From Bacillus sp. MYb209 (GTDB lineage: Bacteria > Bacillota > Bacilli > Bacillales > Bacillaceae_G), in contig NZ_PCNZ01000002.1 in NCBI RefSeq assembly GCF_002975175.1, positions 354,230 through 418,229 on the forward strand: a stretch of DNA of 64,000 bases. The letters run 5' to 3'. Numbering within the stretch: position 1 is the first letter of the stretch; every line of letters starts with the position of its first letter. The translations under genes and the position numbers were made by a program. Below, one piece after another: positions 39,795 to 48,589 of this stretch. The notes under the pieces were generated by a model. The model ran no database searches. It had not been told where the DNA came from and worked only from the letters and a program-made list of their open reading frames with translations.

Positions 39795-41109
39795 GTGTAA
39801 TTGCGGCAATAAAGCCGAATATAAGTAACGGTATATTATAGTGAAGAAAAGTTGGAACGCACGTATCCCATATATGATGGTGCTGACCATCAGCATTTAA
39901 ACCGGACGTTGGTCCAAGTGTACTATCGGATGCTGGAGAACCTGCATCACCTAGTGCACCAGCTGTACCGATAATTGCGATTGTAGCCATGGGACTAAAT
40001 CCGAGCTGGACGCATAACGGTACGAAAATTGTTGTTAAGATTGGGATGGTTGAAAAGGAAGAACCAATTCCCATCGTAACGAGAAGTCCAATAATGAGCA
40101 TAAGAAATGCAGCAAGCGGTTTATTATTTCCGATTATATGTGCACTCGTTTGCACAAGAGATTCAACATGTCCAGTTTTTCGAAGAACAGCGCCAAATCC
40201 AGCGGCAGAAATCATAACAAATCCGATAAAGGACATCATACGCATTCCACTCGTTAAAATAGCATCGGCTTCTTTAAGAGGGAGACTACCGCTAACTGAT
40301 AAGAAGATAATACCTGCTAAAGCACCAAAAATCATTGATTCTGTTGCTAATTGCACAGTTAATGTAGCAATTATTGATAATAAACCAAAAGTAATGCTTC
40401 TTTTCGTATAGGGAACGATTTCATTCTGTGCAGCATGAATTTGTTCTGTTTCATATGTACGTGGTTTTCGGTATGTAATGAAAACCGCTACACATAATCC
40501 GATAATCATACCGATTGCTGGAATAGTCATCGCTTTTGGAATAAGTGCGACATCAAATGTAAGACCGCTTTGCGCAGCATTTGTTTGCAATACGTCATGA
40601 TAAATTTTTCCGAATCCTGCTGGGACCCACATGTAAGGGGTAATTAACCCAAATGTAATAAGACATGTTACAAGCCTACGATCCACCCTCAGCTCATTTA
40701 ATACTTTTAAAAGTGCGGGAATTAAGATGGGGATGAAGGCGATATGAACAGGGATAATATTTTGTGAGAAACAAGCCATTGTTAAAATGATAAATAATAT
40801 AAGTATTTTAGAATAGACTTGTTTTTTCGTGTCTTGTTCGTTGCCAATCCATTTTAAAGCTGATTGGATCATTGCATCAGGAAGTCCTGTTTTTGAAAGG
40901 GAAATAGCAAATCCACCGAGCATTGCGTAGCTTAATGCGATAGGAGCACTGTTCCCAAGACCAGCTGTAAAAGTACTAATTGTTTCTGAAATACCGAGTC
41001 CGCCGATAAGTCCGCCTGTTAAAGCTCCAACGATAATGGCGACAATGACTTGGACACGTAACAAACTAAGCAGTAGCATGACTGCTACTGCGATGAGTAC
41101 AGCGTTCAT
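39790..41109 (-). CDS. YuiF-like permease (Na+/H+ antiporter-like family)
   Basis: A 439-residue protein with 10-12 hydrophobic segments. GGALTGGLIGGLGI-type N-terminal helices, GIGSSFSTIPILTTIF and GALGDAGSPASDSTLGPTSG fit the family of B. subtilis YuiF, related to NhaC; an amino acid such as histidine is a possible substrate. ATG 41109 follows GGGAG at a longish distance; the frame runs up to 41187 without a better site. Confidence 0.75.
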   Translation of the reverse strand: MNAVLIAVAVMLLLSLLRVQVIVAIIVGALTGGLIGGLGISETISTFTAGLGNSAPIALSYAMLGGFAISLSKTGLPDAMIQSALKWIGNEQDTKKQVYSKILILFIILTMACFSQNIIPVHIAFIPILIPALLKVLNELRVDRRLVTCLITFGLITPYMWVPAGFGKIYHDVLQTNAAQSGLTFDVALIPKAMTIPAIGMIIGLCVAVFITYRKPRTYETEQIHAAQNEIVPYTKRSITFGLLSIIATLTVQLATESMIFGALAGIIFLSVSGSLPLKEADAILTSGMRMMSFIGFVMISAAGFGAVLRKTGHVESLVQTSAHIIGNNKPLAAFLMLIIGLLVTMGIGSSFSTIPILTTIFVPLCVQLGFSPMATIAIIGTAGALGDAGSPASDSTLGPTSGLNADGQHHHIWDTCVPTFLHYNIPLLIFGFIAAITL

Positions 41110-41228
41110 AATAAATGTAATCTCCCTAATTTTTATTCTGTTAAGGCAAGCAAGTGTTTGCAGTGACATATACTTGCGACATATCATTATAAAATGTTTT
41201 CTATGAAATGTAAAAGCGCCTTTTGTTA

Positions 41229-42227
41229 TTAATGTTGAAAAGATAGTTCTTGTTTAATTGATTGTAAAGATTTAGCGAATAACTCAGGCTCTTCTAAATC
41301 TGGAGAATGTGCCGAGTTTGGAAACCAAATCATCTTTTTAATAGGAGCTTGAATGATATCGCAATATTGTTGAACGAGTGCATAAGGAGTTTGATAATCA
41401 TAGCGACCAGAACAAAAATAAACAGGAACAGATAAACTTGAAATAGATGAAAAGAAATCGATTGTCAGCATCTCTTCCCATAAAACTCCGGATTTTAAAT
41501 TTCCTGCGAGAAATTTGAACCAATCTAATAGCGTATATTCAGGAGAAAAGAAGCCTTTTCGTATGAAAGAAAAGGAAGATCCATTTTGGATTGCTCCTCC
41601 GAATGTACCAAGCCACTTTCTTTGAATAATGAGGCGTCTCGTATCTAAAAAGGGTGGTTTCCCTAATTTTAAAAGAGAAGCTAATGCCTTTTTATGGTCA
41701 TGTTTTTTGGCAGAGCTAATTAAATGTTGATATAGTAATTCTTCATTTTGCTTCATATGTACGATTTGACCGATGCCGATGTATGCTTCTATATATTCGG
41801 GACATTGATTAGCGATTTGTAGTCCGATAATACTCCCCCAAGAATGACCAGCAAGAAATAATTTTTGCTTATTAAAGCGTTTGAGAAGATATTGAATAAC
41901 CTCTTTTGCATCTGAAACAAATTGATCAATCGTAAAGTTTGTTTGGATATCCCGCCATAAAAAGGATTTACCTGCCCCTCGCTGATCCCAATTAATAACG
42001 ATAAAGTGCTTTTCTAACTCTTTTTGAAAATGGCGAATAAAGCCGATTTGTGCCATACCAGGACCGCCATGACAGCATAATAAAATAGGCTGTTCCACGT
42101 TTTGTCCGCGTATAAGGAGAGATTGTTTCCGGTCATTAATCATAACGCTTTCTATCGTAGCGATACTGTTAGGGATTAATTGCTTCTTTTCGTTATAAAA
42201 CCGAGGGGTATGGCTACGAAAAAGCAT
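41229..42227 (-). CDS. Alpha/beta hydrolase, proline iminopeptidase-like
   Basis: 332 residues with the HGGPG oxyanion loop, INWDQRGAGKS, the nucleophile elbow GHSWGSIIG, an Asp in CSGRYDYQTP and His in PNSAHSPDLEEPE. These fit the proline iminopeptidase/esterase branch (S33). GGAGGT precedes the ATG. Natural substrate unknown. Confidence 0.87.
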   Translation of the reverse strand: MLFRSHTPRFYNEKKQLIPNSIATIESVMINDRKQSLLIRGQNVEQPILLCCHGGPGMAQIGFIRHFQKELEKHFIVINWDQRGAGKSFLWRDIQTNFTIDQFVSDAKEVIQYLLKRFNKQKLFLAGHSWGSIIGLQIANQCPEYIEAYIGIGQIVHMKQNEELLYQHLISSAKKHDHKKALASLLKLGKPPFLDTRRLIIQRKWLGTFGGAIQNGSSFSFIRKGFFSPEYTLLDWFKFLAGNLKSGVLWEEMLTIDFFSSISSLSVPVYFCSGRYDYQTPYALVQQYCDIIQAPIKKMIWFPNSAHSPDLEEPELFAKSLQSIKQELSFQH

Positions 42228-42358
42228 ATGTAAACCTCCTTTTCTTAAATGGTATGAATCGCACAGGCTCTTTCTTTTGCATATACTACTAGAAAATCAT
42301 TGTATCATAACATACTGGTTAGATTTCAAGCTTAGGCGATTAAGAGAGGAGGGAGAAT

Positions 42359-42835
42359 GTGACGATTGGAGAAATTATTGATTCTTTAAATAGACGCGAA
42401 TCAATCGCTATTATAGCGAAACGGCTCGAAATGAGCCCATATACATTATCAAAGAAATTAAGGGTGATTGGATATGAATATGATGGAGAGCAGAAAAAAC
42501 GTATCTTTATAGGTGATGGTGAAGAGCCACGTCATTTGCAAATCCAAGAAGCTACTGCCCTTCAATATGCAAAAACAGACTATCAATTATTAATTTATGA
42601 ACAATTACAAAGCATTTATGAATTGCTAAGAAAAAGAGAAGAAGTAAGCGTTCCAATTATAAGTAGGAGCACAGAGAAAAAGAAACGAACCTTTTCGATT
42701 AATACAGAAGTATTAGCAAGACTAGATGTTATATCGGAATCGAAAGGGATTCAAAAGTCTAAAATTGTAGAAGAAGCCCTACAGGAATTTTTGCAACGGT
42801 ATGATGTTAATCATGAAACGTATCCAGAGAAATAA
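42359..42835 (+). CDS. DNA-binding protein with N-terminal HTH and C-terminal ribbon-helix-helix
   Basis: In the 158-residue product the N-terminus (IIDSLNRRESIAIIAKRLEM) reads as a helix-turn-helix and residues about 112-150 (TFSINTEVLARLDVISESKG, KSKIVEEALQEFL) as a CopG-like ribbon-helix-helix, joined by a basic linker. Probably a repressor or plasmid-style regulator; target unknown. GTG 42359 is preceded by GGAGGGAG. The domain calls are by eye. Confidence 0.7.
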   Translation: MTIGEIIDSLNRRESIAIIAKRLEMSPYTLSKKLRVIGYEYDGEQKKRIFIGDGEEPRHLQIQEATALQYAKTDYQLLIYEQLQSIYELLRKREEVSVPIISRSTEKKKRTFSINTEVLARLDVISESKGIQKSKIVEEALQEFLQRYDVNHETYPEK

Positions 42836-42836
42836 A

Positions 42837-42880
42837 AGAAAGGATACTATGTTCCATATAAGAGCGTGTATCCTTTATTT
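42837..42880. terminator. Hairpin after the HTH/RHH gene
   Basis: AAAGGATAC/GTATCCTTT with a 22-base loop; T-tract short. Lies before the convergent ferritin-like gene. Confidence 0.6.
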
Positions 42881-42889
42881 CATTTCATT

Positions 42890-43336
42890 TCATTTTTTGT
42901 TTTGTTTCGAAAAGTAATATAGGAACCAAACGGCATGATTTTGTTCATCAGCTGCTGCGCGCCGAAATGTTTCTTTCACTTGTTGATTTGTCGCTTCGTC
43001 TGCAATTTCTAAGTAAAAATCAACTGTTCGTTGCTCATCTTGTATAGCGAATTCTAATCCGTTCAAATAAAGAGTTGGACATTCTTCAGTGATTTGTGGC
43101 TGAGGGTTTTTACCAGTTAAAAGGGTGTAGATTTGTACAAATTGGTGAAAATGTTTTATTTCATCTTGCCGAATTTCAAGGATTTGATTTCGTTCATTTA
43201 TGTCTGGAGCTAAATTAGCTAATTTAGCATAACAATGAATGGCGTTATATTCTCCGTTAATTGCTTTCTCAATACTACGAATGAGTTTGTCGTTTTGTCG
43301 AGATAATGTATCGTCATTGTTTGGATAGAAATACAT
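42890..43336 (-). CDS. Ferritin-like di-iron protein, YhjR-like
   Basis: 148 residues, all-helical, with carboxylate/histidine pairs spaced as in rubrerythrin-type ferritins: INGEYNAIHCYAKL, RQDEIKHFHQF, LEFAIQDEQRTVDFY and ADEQNHAVWF. It probably binds two irons; B. subtilis YhjR is the closest protein I can think of. Role unknown. GGAGGGT precedes the ATG. Confidence 0.75.
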   Translation of the reverse strand: MYFYPNNDDTLSRQNDKLIRSIEKAINGEYNAIHCYAKLANLAPDINERNQILEIRQDEIKHFHQFVQIYTLLTGKNPQPQITEECPTLYLNGLEFAIQDEQRTVDFYLEIADEATNQQVKETFRRAAADEQNHAVWFLYYFSKQNKK

Positions 43337-43435
43337 ACAAACCCTCCTATTATAGTTTTCTATATACTACGAGGAAACAAGGGGCTATGTGCTTATCCTT
43401 TACTGCACTAGAAGAATGTCAATACGTATGACTCT

Positions 43436-43477
43436 AAAAGAAGAAGCTCCTTGCATATAAAAGGAGCTTCTTCTTTC
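43436..43477 (-). terminator. Terminator of the 5'-nucleotidase gene
   Basis: A 16-bp perfect stem (AAAGAAGAAGCTCCTT/AAGGAGCTTCTTCTTT) over GCATATAA is followed on the minus strand by TAG; the T-tract is the end of the arm itself. Confidence 0.8.
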
Positions 43478-43505
43478 GAGTGTCACGCACTAGTTTGAAT
43501 AGTAT

Positions 43506-45095
43506 TTAGTTGATTTTTTGAATACGGCCATCAATAATCGGCTGAATTGGTTCTTTCACTTGTTTTACATAATCGACTAATGCTTCAAAATCGTTTGGAC
43601 CAGTTTCAGCATTTTTTCCATTTTTAAAGGATACGAATCCATCACCGCCAGAAGCTAGGAAAGCATTTGCAACTACGCTATACGTTTTAGAGGAAACTAA
43701 TTCTTCACCATTTGTTAAACGGATATTAGTAACCTTTTCGCCATTCGGTTTATTTGCATCCCAAGTGTATTGAATACCTGAAATTTGAAGCATTCTCGTT
43801 GCGCCTTTTTGCCATTGTTGATTTAATATATCACTAATATCTTGACCTGTTAAATCTACTTTAATTAATTGGTTTCCGAAAGGCTGAATGCCGTATAATT
43901 CGCCCCAAGTAATATCTCCAGCGTCTAGATCATTACGAATTCCACCAGGATTCATAAGAGCGATTTGTGCCTGCATTGTTTGGCGCTGTGCATCGGCAAT
44001 TAAATTTCCAAGAGTAGACTCACCAGCATCGTTTTGTTTACGGTCGATAGGTGCTGTAGATTTTCCGACAACTTCATTTACAAGCGGTGCAATTTTTTCT
44101 TTATATTGATCTAACTTTTGTTTTACTTGTTTATCAGGTTCTACACCTTCATGGTACGTTGTAATAACTTCAGCTTTTTTCTTCACAATATCTTTTGTTT
44201 TTCTATCAATTGTTACATCTACGTCTGAGAAAGCCATTCCGTAAGAGTTCGCTTGTACGATGAGTTTATTATTTACAGTACCGTTTACGTACGTATGACT
44301 ATGCCCGCCGAAAATAACATCAACTTCGGGATCTGTTGCATTTGCAATGCGGGTAAGGTCACCGTTTGTTACACCAGTGTCATCAGTTGTACCTCCGACA
44401 TGCGCGAGGACTACGATAGATTTAACACCGAGACGTTTTAATTGCTGAGTAGATTTATTAATAGCCTCTACTTCATCAGTAATTTGTACATTCTTTAGCA
44501 TAGTTGGCATAACGACATTCGGTGTATCCGTTGTAACAACTCCAATGAACCCTACAGGAACTCCATCTACCATTTTTACAGTAAATGGTGGTAAAAATAA
44601 GCGGCCAGTTGATTTGTTATAGAAGTTTGCAGCGACATAAGGGAAGTTTGCTCCTTTGAAATTCCCTGTTTTTTCATGATATCCACCGTAAATGAGGCGT
44701 TGCATTTCATCGATGCCTTCATCAAATTCATGATTTCCAATTGTACCAACATCAAACTTTAAGTCATTTAAAAATTCAATAGTCGGTTCGTCCTGTAATA
44801 AAGCAGAAACTGGTGGGCTAGCTCCGACAATATCTCCAGCATGTACAAGAAGTGTATTAGGATTTTGTTTTTTACGTTCTTTTAAATAAGTAGCTAAGTA
44901 ATCAGCTCCCCCAGCTTCTTTATTGTTAATTTTTTTTACAGTATCTAGTTGTCCATGGAAATCATTAATACCAAGCATTTGTACGTCTATGTATCGGTTT
45001 TGTTCAGCAGGAGTCTGAGATGGAGGAGCGGCGAATACGCTTGAAAAAGTAAGGGTGCTTAAAACAGCAACAGCAGGAATGATTTTTTTCCACAT
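43506..45095 (-). CDS. Secreted 5'-nucleotidase / 2',3'-cyclic phosphodiesterase family protein
   Basis: 529 residues with a signal peptide (cleavage near AVFAAPP-like VFAAP, residue 22) and a UshA-type two-domain body: metal motifs INDFHGQL, VHAGDIVGASPP, GNHEFDEG and GGHSHTYV, then a nucleotidase C-terminal domain with MNPGGIRNDL and LASGGDGF. No wall anchor is seen, unlike the paralogous protein encoded at 21312. It should cleave extracellular nucleotides. AAGGAGA precedes the ATG. Confidence 0.92.
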   Translation of the reverse strand: MWKKIIPAVAVLSTLTFSSVFAAPPSQTPAEQNRYIDVQMLGINDFHGQLDTVKKINNKEAGGADYLATYLKERKKQNPNTLLVHAGDIVGASPPVSALLQDEPTIEFLNDLKFDVGTIGNHEFDEGIDEMQRLIYGGYHEKTGNFKGANFPYVAANFYNKSTGRLFLPPFTVKMVDGVPVGFIGVVTTDTPNVVMPTMLKNVQITDEVEAINKSTQQLKRLGVKSIVVLAHVGGTTDDTGVTNGDLTRIANATDPEVDVIFGGHSHTYVNGTVNNKLIVQANSYGMAFSDVDVTIDRKTKDIVKKKAEVITTYHEGVEPDKQVKQKLDQYKEKIAPLVNEVVGKSTAPIDRKQNDAGESTLGNLIADAQRQTMQAQIALMNPGGIRNDLDAGDITWGELYGIQPFGNQLIKVDLTGQDISDILNQQWQKGATRMLQISGIQYTWDANKPNGEKVTNIRLTNGEELVSSKTYSVVANAFLASGGDGFVSFKNGKNAETGPNDFEALVDYVKQVKEPIQPIIDGRIQKIN

Positions 45096-45306
45096 AATTA
45101 ATTTCTCCTTTTTTTATAATCTGACATCATACGACATAATTTTAATAGATTAATAGGATTATAGCTACAATAAAATTTAGTTTTTTCGAAAAATTTACAT
45201 ATTTATAAAAGTTAAATGATAGAAATGATGAAAGTAATGTGCCTTTTTTATTGTCGATTTCATTGTGTATCCTCTATAATGGAGGAAAAAGAAAAAGGTG
45301 GGCAGC

Positions 45307-45570
45307 ATGAAGAAAAAGAAGCAAAGACAAACACAAAGACAATCTCAAATGAACCAACCAGAGAAAGAATCGCTTACACTAGGTGATCAATTGAATGATT
45401 CGCTCATGCAACAATTAAAGAATAAGAAAAAAGAGTTGCAAGTGAGAGAAGAGAAAAAAGAGGCAGCAGAGCAAGAAAGAAAGCGTAAGGAACAAAAAGA
45501 ACGTGAAAAGAATAAATCATTTGAAGAACTCTTAAGTGAAAGTAGCCTTACTTGGAAAGACTTTAAATAA
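45307..45570 (+). CDS. yqkE: YqkE-like protein (DUF3886)
   Basis: An 87-residue, extremely charged protein: Lys/Gln/Glu-rich helix throughout with ESLTLGDQLNDSLMQQLKNK and the tail SFEELLSESSLTWKDFK, which is what I remember of DUF3886/YqkE. ATG 45307 has AAGGTGG upstream; GTG 45298 is in frame but inside that site. Function unknown. Confidence 0.8.
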   Translation: MKKKKQRQTQRQSQMNQPEKESLTLGDQLNDSLMQQLKNKKKELQVREEKKEAAEQERKRKEQKEREKNKSFEELLSESSLTWKDFK

Positions 45571-45571
45571 T

Positions 45572-45611
45572 AAAAAGATGATCAGTGAAATGCCGCTGAT
45601 CATTTTTTTGA
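45572..45611 (+). terminator. Terminator after yqkE
   Basis: AAAGATGATCAG/CTGATCATTTTT over a 10-base loop, ending in seven T. Confidence 0.9.
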
Positions 45612-45638
45612 CGAGTTTGTAAGAAAAGGGGAGTTAGA

Positions 45639-46163
45639 ATGAGGAAAATTGTAGTCGTTTCGTACGAAAATCATTGGAGTGAGAAATTCCAAATGGAAGC
45701 CGAAAGATTAAAAGTGGCGATGCCAGAAACGGTGGAAATTCATCATATTGGTAGTACATCAGTGCCAGGACTTGCGGCTAAGCCTATCATTGATATGATA
45801 ATGGAAGTAGATAGTATTGAAAGAGTTGATCATTGGAACAAACACTTTGACGAGCTTGGTTATATTGTGAAAGGTGAAAATGGTATTTCAGGTCGTCGTT
45901 TTTTTATTCATGGAACTGAGGAGAAACGCTCGTATCACTTGCACGTATTTGAAAAAGGGAATCCTGAGATTACAAGGCATTTATCGTTTCGTGATTACAT
46001 GATGGCTCATTGTGAAGAAGCAGAGGCGTATGCGACTTTAAAGAAAGAACTAGCGGAAAAATATACATATGATGGCACGATGTATACGGAAGGAAAAAAT
46101 GAGTTTGTACGTAATGTTGATGAAAAGGCGAAAGAATGGATAGAAAATAACGTGAATGGCTGA
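45639..46163 (+). CDS. GrpB-family (UPF0157) nucleotidyltransferase-fold protein
   Basis: 174 residues; IHHIGSTSVPGLAAKPIIDM is the hallmark of the GrpB family (nucleotidyltransferase-like GSTS), followed by a helical C-terminal half. Function is unproven in this family. AGGGGAG precedes ATG 45639. Confidence 0.88.
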   Translation: MRKIVVVSYENHWSEKFQMEAERLKVAMPETVEIHHIGSTSVPGLAAKPIIDMIMEVDSIERVDHWNKHFDELGYIVKGENGISGRRFFIHGTEEKRSYHLHVFEKGNPEITRHLSFRDYMMAHCEEAEAYATLKKELAEKYTYDGTMYTEGKNEFVRNVDEKAKEWIENNVNG

Positions 46164-46295
46164 GTTCACGTTATTTTTTTAAAAGGTGTATAAAATTATT
46201 ATGTAAACTGTACGTATGTTTTGACTTTTTGGATGAATCTTGTTGAAATAAAGTGGTGGTTTATAAAAAATGTAAGGATGAAAGGGAGAACGACT

Positions 46296-47123
46296 GTGTA
46301 TATTCCAACAACTACACTTCATAACGGCGTGAAAATGCCGATGATTGGTTTAGGCGTTTATAAAGCGAAAGAAGGCGACGAAGTAAAACAAGCAGTAAAA
46401 ACAGCGTTAGAAGTTGGATACCGTTCGATTGATACAGCGACTGTATATGAAAATGAAAGCGGTGTCGGAGAGGCGATTCGTGAATCAGGAATCTCGCGAG
46501 AAGACTTGTTTATTACAACGAAAGTTTGGAACGATGACCAAGGGTACGAGGAGACTCTTCGGGCGTTTGAAAAAAGTTTAAAGAAATTACAAATGGACTA
46601 TGTAGATTTATATTTAATCCATTGGCCGATCAGAGGGAAGTATGTTGATACATACCGTGCTCTAGAAAAGCTATATGAAGAAGGTAAAGTGCGTGCCATT
46701 GGTGTTTCTAATTTTCATAAACATCACTTAGAACTGTTATTACCAAATTGCAAAGTGAAGCCGATGGTAAACCAAGTTGAACTTCATCCAATGTTAGCGC
46801 AATTTGAATTGCGTGATTTCTGTCAAGGTGAGCAAATTCAAATGGAAGCGTGGAGTCCTTTAATGAGAGGCGGCGAAGTATTCCAGCATCCAATTATTCA
46901 GGCTATTTCTAAAAAATATGAAAAGTCACCTGCACAAGTTATATTAAGGTGGGATATTCAAAGTGGGATTGTGACTATTCCTAAATCTGTTACGCCATCT
47001 CGTATTAAAGAGAACTTTACTATTTTTGATTTCTCATTAACTGAAGAAGAGATGGATCAAATTAATACGTTAAATCGTAATTTACATGTAGGAACGAATC
47101 CTGATAAATATGATACGTTATAA
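46296..47123 (+). CDS. Aldo/keto reductase, YvgN-type
   Basis: NADPH-dependent reductase of aldehydes. The 275-residue product has LHNGVKMPMIGLGVYKA, the tetrad Asp and Tyr in YRSIDTATVYENE, Lys in FITTKVW and His in LIHWPI, and the cofactor motif IPKSVTPSRIKEN. GTG 46296 is preceded by AAGGGAG; the frame reaches up to 46221 without a better site. B. subtilis YvgN (glyoxal reductase) is the likely relative. Confidence 0.9.
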   Translation: MYIPTTTLHNGVKMPMIGLGVYKAKEGDEVKQAVKTALEVGYRSIDTATVYENESGVGEAIRESGISREDLFITTKVWNDDQGYEETLRAFEKSLKKLQMDYVDLYLIHWPIRGKYVDTYRALEKLYEEGKVRAIGVSNFHKHHLELLLPNCKVKPMVNQVELHPMLAQFELRDFCQGEQIQMEAWSPLMRGGEVFQHPIIQAISKKYEKSPAQVILRWDIQSGIVTIPKSVTPSRIKENFTIFDFSLTEEEMDQINTLNRNLHVGTNPDKYDTL

Positions 47124-47383
47124 AAACGCTATCTGTACGGTTATAGAAAGTGGTGGGAAAGTTGCCCGAACGCTACAAATCAATTAATTTTAGTTCGAAA
47201 TAAGAAAAATAATAATCGTTTATTCTCAGTAGATAAACATAACGTTAAATCAGTTCATAAAACAACTTCTCATCTATATAAAGATCAATACAAAGAAGGT
47301 GTCTCCAAAAGGTCATTTTTAATGAGCTTTTGGGACACCTTCTTTTTTAACTTGATGGCTATGACCTGTACGATAACGTTTTT
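47124..47383. other. Intergenic stretch between two aldo/keto reductase genes
   Basis: About 260 bases without a supported gene. An open stretch of some 80 codons lacks any start with a ribosome site. The only clear feature is a long hairpin at 47291-47348: AAGAAGGTGTC.CCAAAAG with CTTTTGGGACACCTTCTT and a TTTTTT tail, a plus-strand terminator. Confidence 0.6.
47291..47348 (+). terminator. Terminator of the YvgN-type gene
   Basis: Stem of about 18 bp with one mismatch (AAGAAGGTGTCTCCAAAAG and CTTTTGGGACACCTTCTT), loop about 14 bases, then TTTTTT. Confidence 0.88.
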
Positions 47384-48298
47384 TTAACGATGTAATGTAT
47401 ATGTATCAAATTTAACAATTTGCTGAAGTTGTGTATATTCTTCTTTTGTTAAAGACGTTTGTTCCCCAGCATGTATATTTGCTTGCAACTGTTGAATAGA
47501 GCTTGCACCAGGTATAACAGATGCAACAGCTTCATTATGTAAGCAGTATTGAATGGCCGATCCAGTTAAAGATTTTTCTCCTATAATTTCTTTTACACTC
47601 GCGAGTGTTGTATGTAATTCATCATAAGAATAGGAGAGGTAATCTTTTTCCTTTACTCTTTCTATCTTGCTTGCATTGTTGTTAGTTAAAATGCCTTTCG
47701 CAAGTGGTCCGCGTGCGATGACACTAATTTGATGTTCATTAAGCGCCTGGAACCATTCTTCAGGACGACGATTTAAAAGGCTGTACTCCATTAATACACT
47801 AACGATATTTGAACGTTTTGCATACTCACGAATGACATTTGGACGTATAGAAGAGATACCATAATGACGAATAATACCTTCTTTTTTCAATTCTTCAAAG
47901 GCTTCAATTGTTTCATCTATAGCATCTTCAGTCGTCCCGCCATGCAGTTGATATAAATCGATATAATCTGTTTGAAGTCTTCGTAAACTCTCTTTTACTT
48001 CGGCCTTTATATAAGTTTTAGAAGGATCCCAAGACCAACCGTTTTTTTCTTCTGTCCATCGATTTCCAACCTTTGTTGTAAGAACAATTTGGTCGCGTTT
48101 TCCTTTCAGGGCTTTTCCAACAAATTCTTCATTTAATCCATAATCGTATAAGTCCGCTGTATCAAAAAAGTTAATTCCTAAATCGATTGCCTCATCGATA
48201 ATACGCATAGCTTCAGCCTCAGATGTACCGAGAGACATACAGCCAAATCCGATTTCCGTAACATATAAATCTGAGTTTCCTAATTGACGTTTTTTCAT
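47384..48298 (-). CDS. yqkF: Aldo/keto reductase, YqkF-like
   Basis: 304 residues with GFGCMSLG, FFDTADLYDYG (tetrad Asp and Tyr), LTTKVGNRW (Lys) and LYQLHGG (His), so a complete active site. Position beside mciZ and nudF matches B. subtilis yqkF. GGAGGTTG precedes the ATG. Substrate unknown. Confidence 0.88.
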   Translation of the reverse strand: MKKRQLGNSDLYVTEIGFGCMSLGTSEAEAMRIIDEAIDLGINFFDTADLYDYGLNEEFVGKALKGKRDQIVLTTKVGNRWTEEKNGWSWDPSKTYIKAEVKESLRRLQTDYIDLYQLHGGTTEDAIDETIEAFEELKKEGIIRHYGISSIRPNVIREYAKRSNIVSVLMEYSLLNRRPEEWFQALNEHQISVIARGPLAKGILTNNNASKIERVKEKDYLSYSYDELHTTLASVKEIIGEKSLTGSAIQYCLHNEAVASVIPGASSIQQLQANIHAGEQTSLTKEEYTQLQQIVKFDTYTLHR

Positions 48299-48370
48299 AG
48301 GTCAACCTCCTTATCTTTATTGTACGAAAGGGGAAGGAGGTTGACAAACGTTTACTTTTTGTTCCGCAAA

Positions 48371-48397
48371 CCCCCTCTGATTAAAGTTTCACTTTAT
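48371..48397 (-). repeat. bcr1 end relic inside mciZ
   Basis: On the minus strand the first 21 bases (ATAAAGTGAAACTTTAATCAG) are identical to the start of the full bcr1 at 56832, followed by AGGGGG for TGGGGG. It includes the TTTAT/ATAAA border. The rest of the element is missing. Confidence 0.85.
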
Positions 48398-48515
48398 TTG
48401 CTGTAATCCACTCTTGTACAGTTGTATACTCTTTGCCATATTGTTTTAGCTTATGACGAATTTGCCATGCTTTGCCGACTAAAGTGACGCGATTTGGTAA
48501 AATGTAAACTTTCAT
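48381..48515 (-). CDS. mciZ: MciZ, mother-cell inhibitor of FtsZ
   Basis: A 44-residue frame too short for usual gene finders. MKVYILPNRVTLVGKAWQIR followed by HKLKQYGKEYTTVQEWI aligns along its length with B. subtilis MciZ (40 residues, MKVHRMPKGVVLVGKAWEIR...), and the location between yqkF and nudF is the same. MciZ binds FtsZ and blocks Z-ring assembly in the mother cell. AAAGGAG stands about ten bases before the ATG, and a sigma-E-type -10 lies upstream. The last residues NKVKL and the stop are encoded by a bcr1 end, replacing the short native C-terminus. Confidence 0.88.
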   Translation of the reverse strand: MKVYILPNRVTLVGKAWQIRHKLKQYGKEYTTVQEWITANKVKL

Positions 48516-48543
48516 TTCTATCACGCTCCTTTCAATGTGGTAA

Positions 48544-48572
48544 AATGTATGAAGAACGATTAGGAAATAGAA
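48544..48572 (-). promoter_or_regulatory. Possible sigma-E promoter of mciZ
   Basis: On the minus strand CATACATT (48551-48544) matches the sigma-E -10 (CATACAnT). The -35 about 13 bp upstream (TCTATTT) is a weak match to the GTCATATT type. Sigma-E control is known for B. subtilis mciZ. Confidence 0.55.
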
Positions 48573-48589
48573 CAGGGAGATGAAGTAGT

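Noticed and set aside
47130-47389. Open stretch of about 80 codons on the plus strand after the YvgN-type gene (YRKWWESCPNATNQLILV ...)
   Set aside because: There is no start codon with a ribosome site, and it runs through a clear terminator hairpin; composition is unlike a protein.
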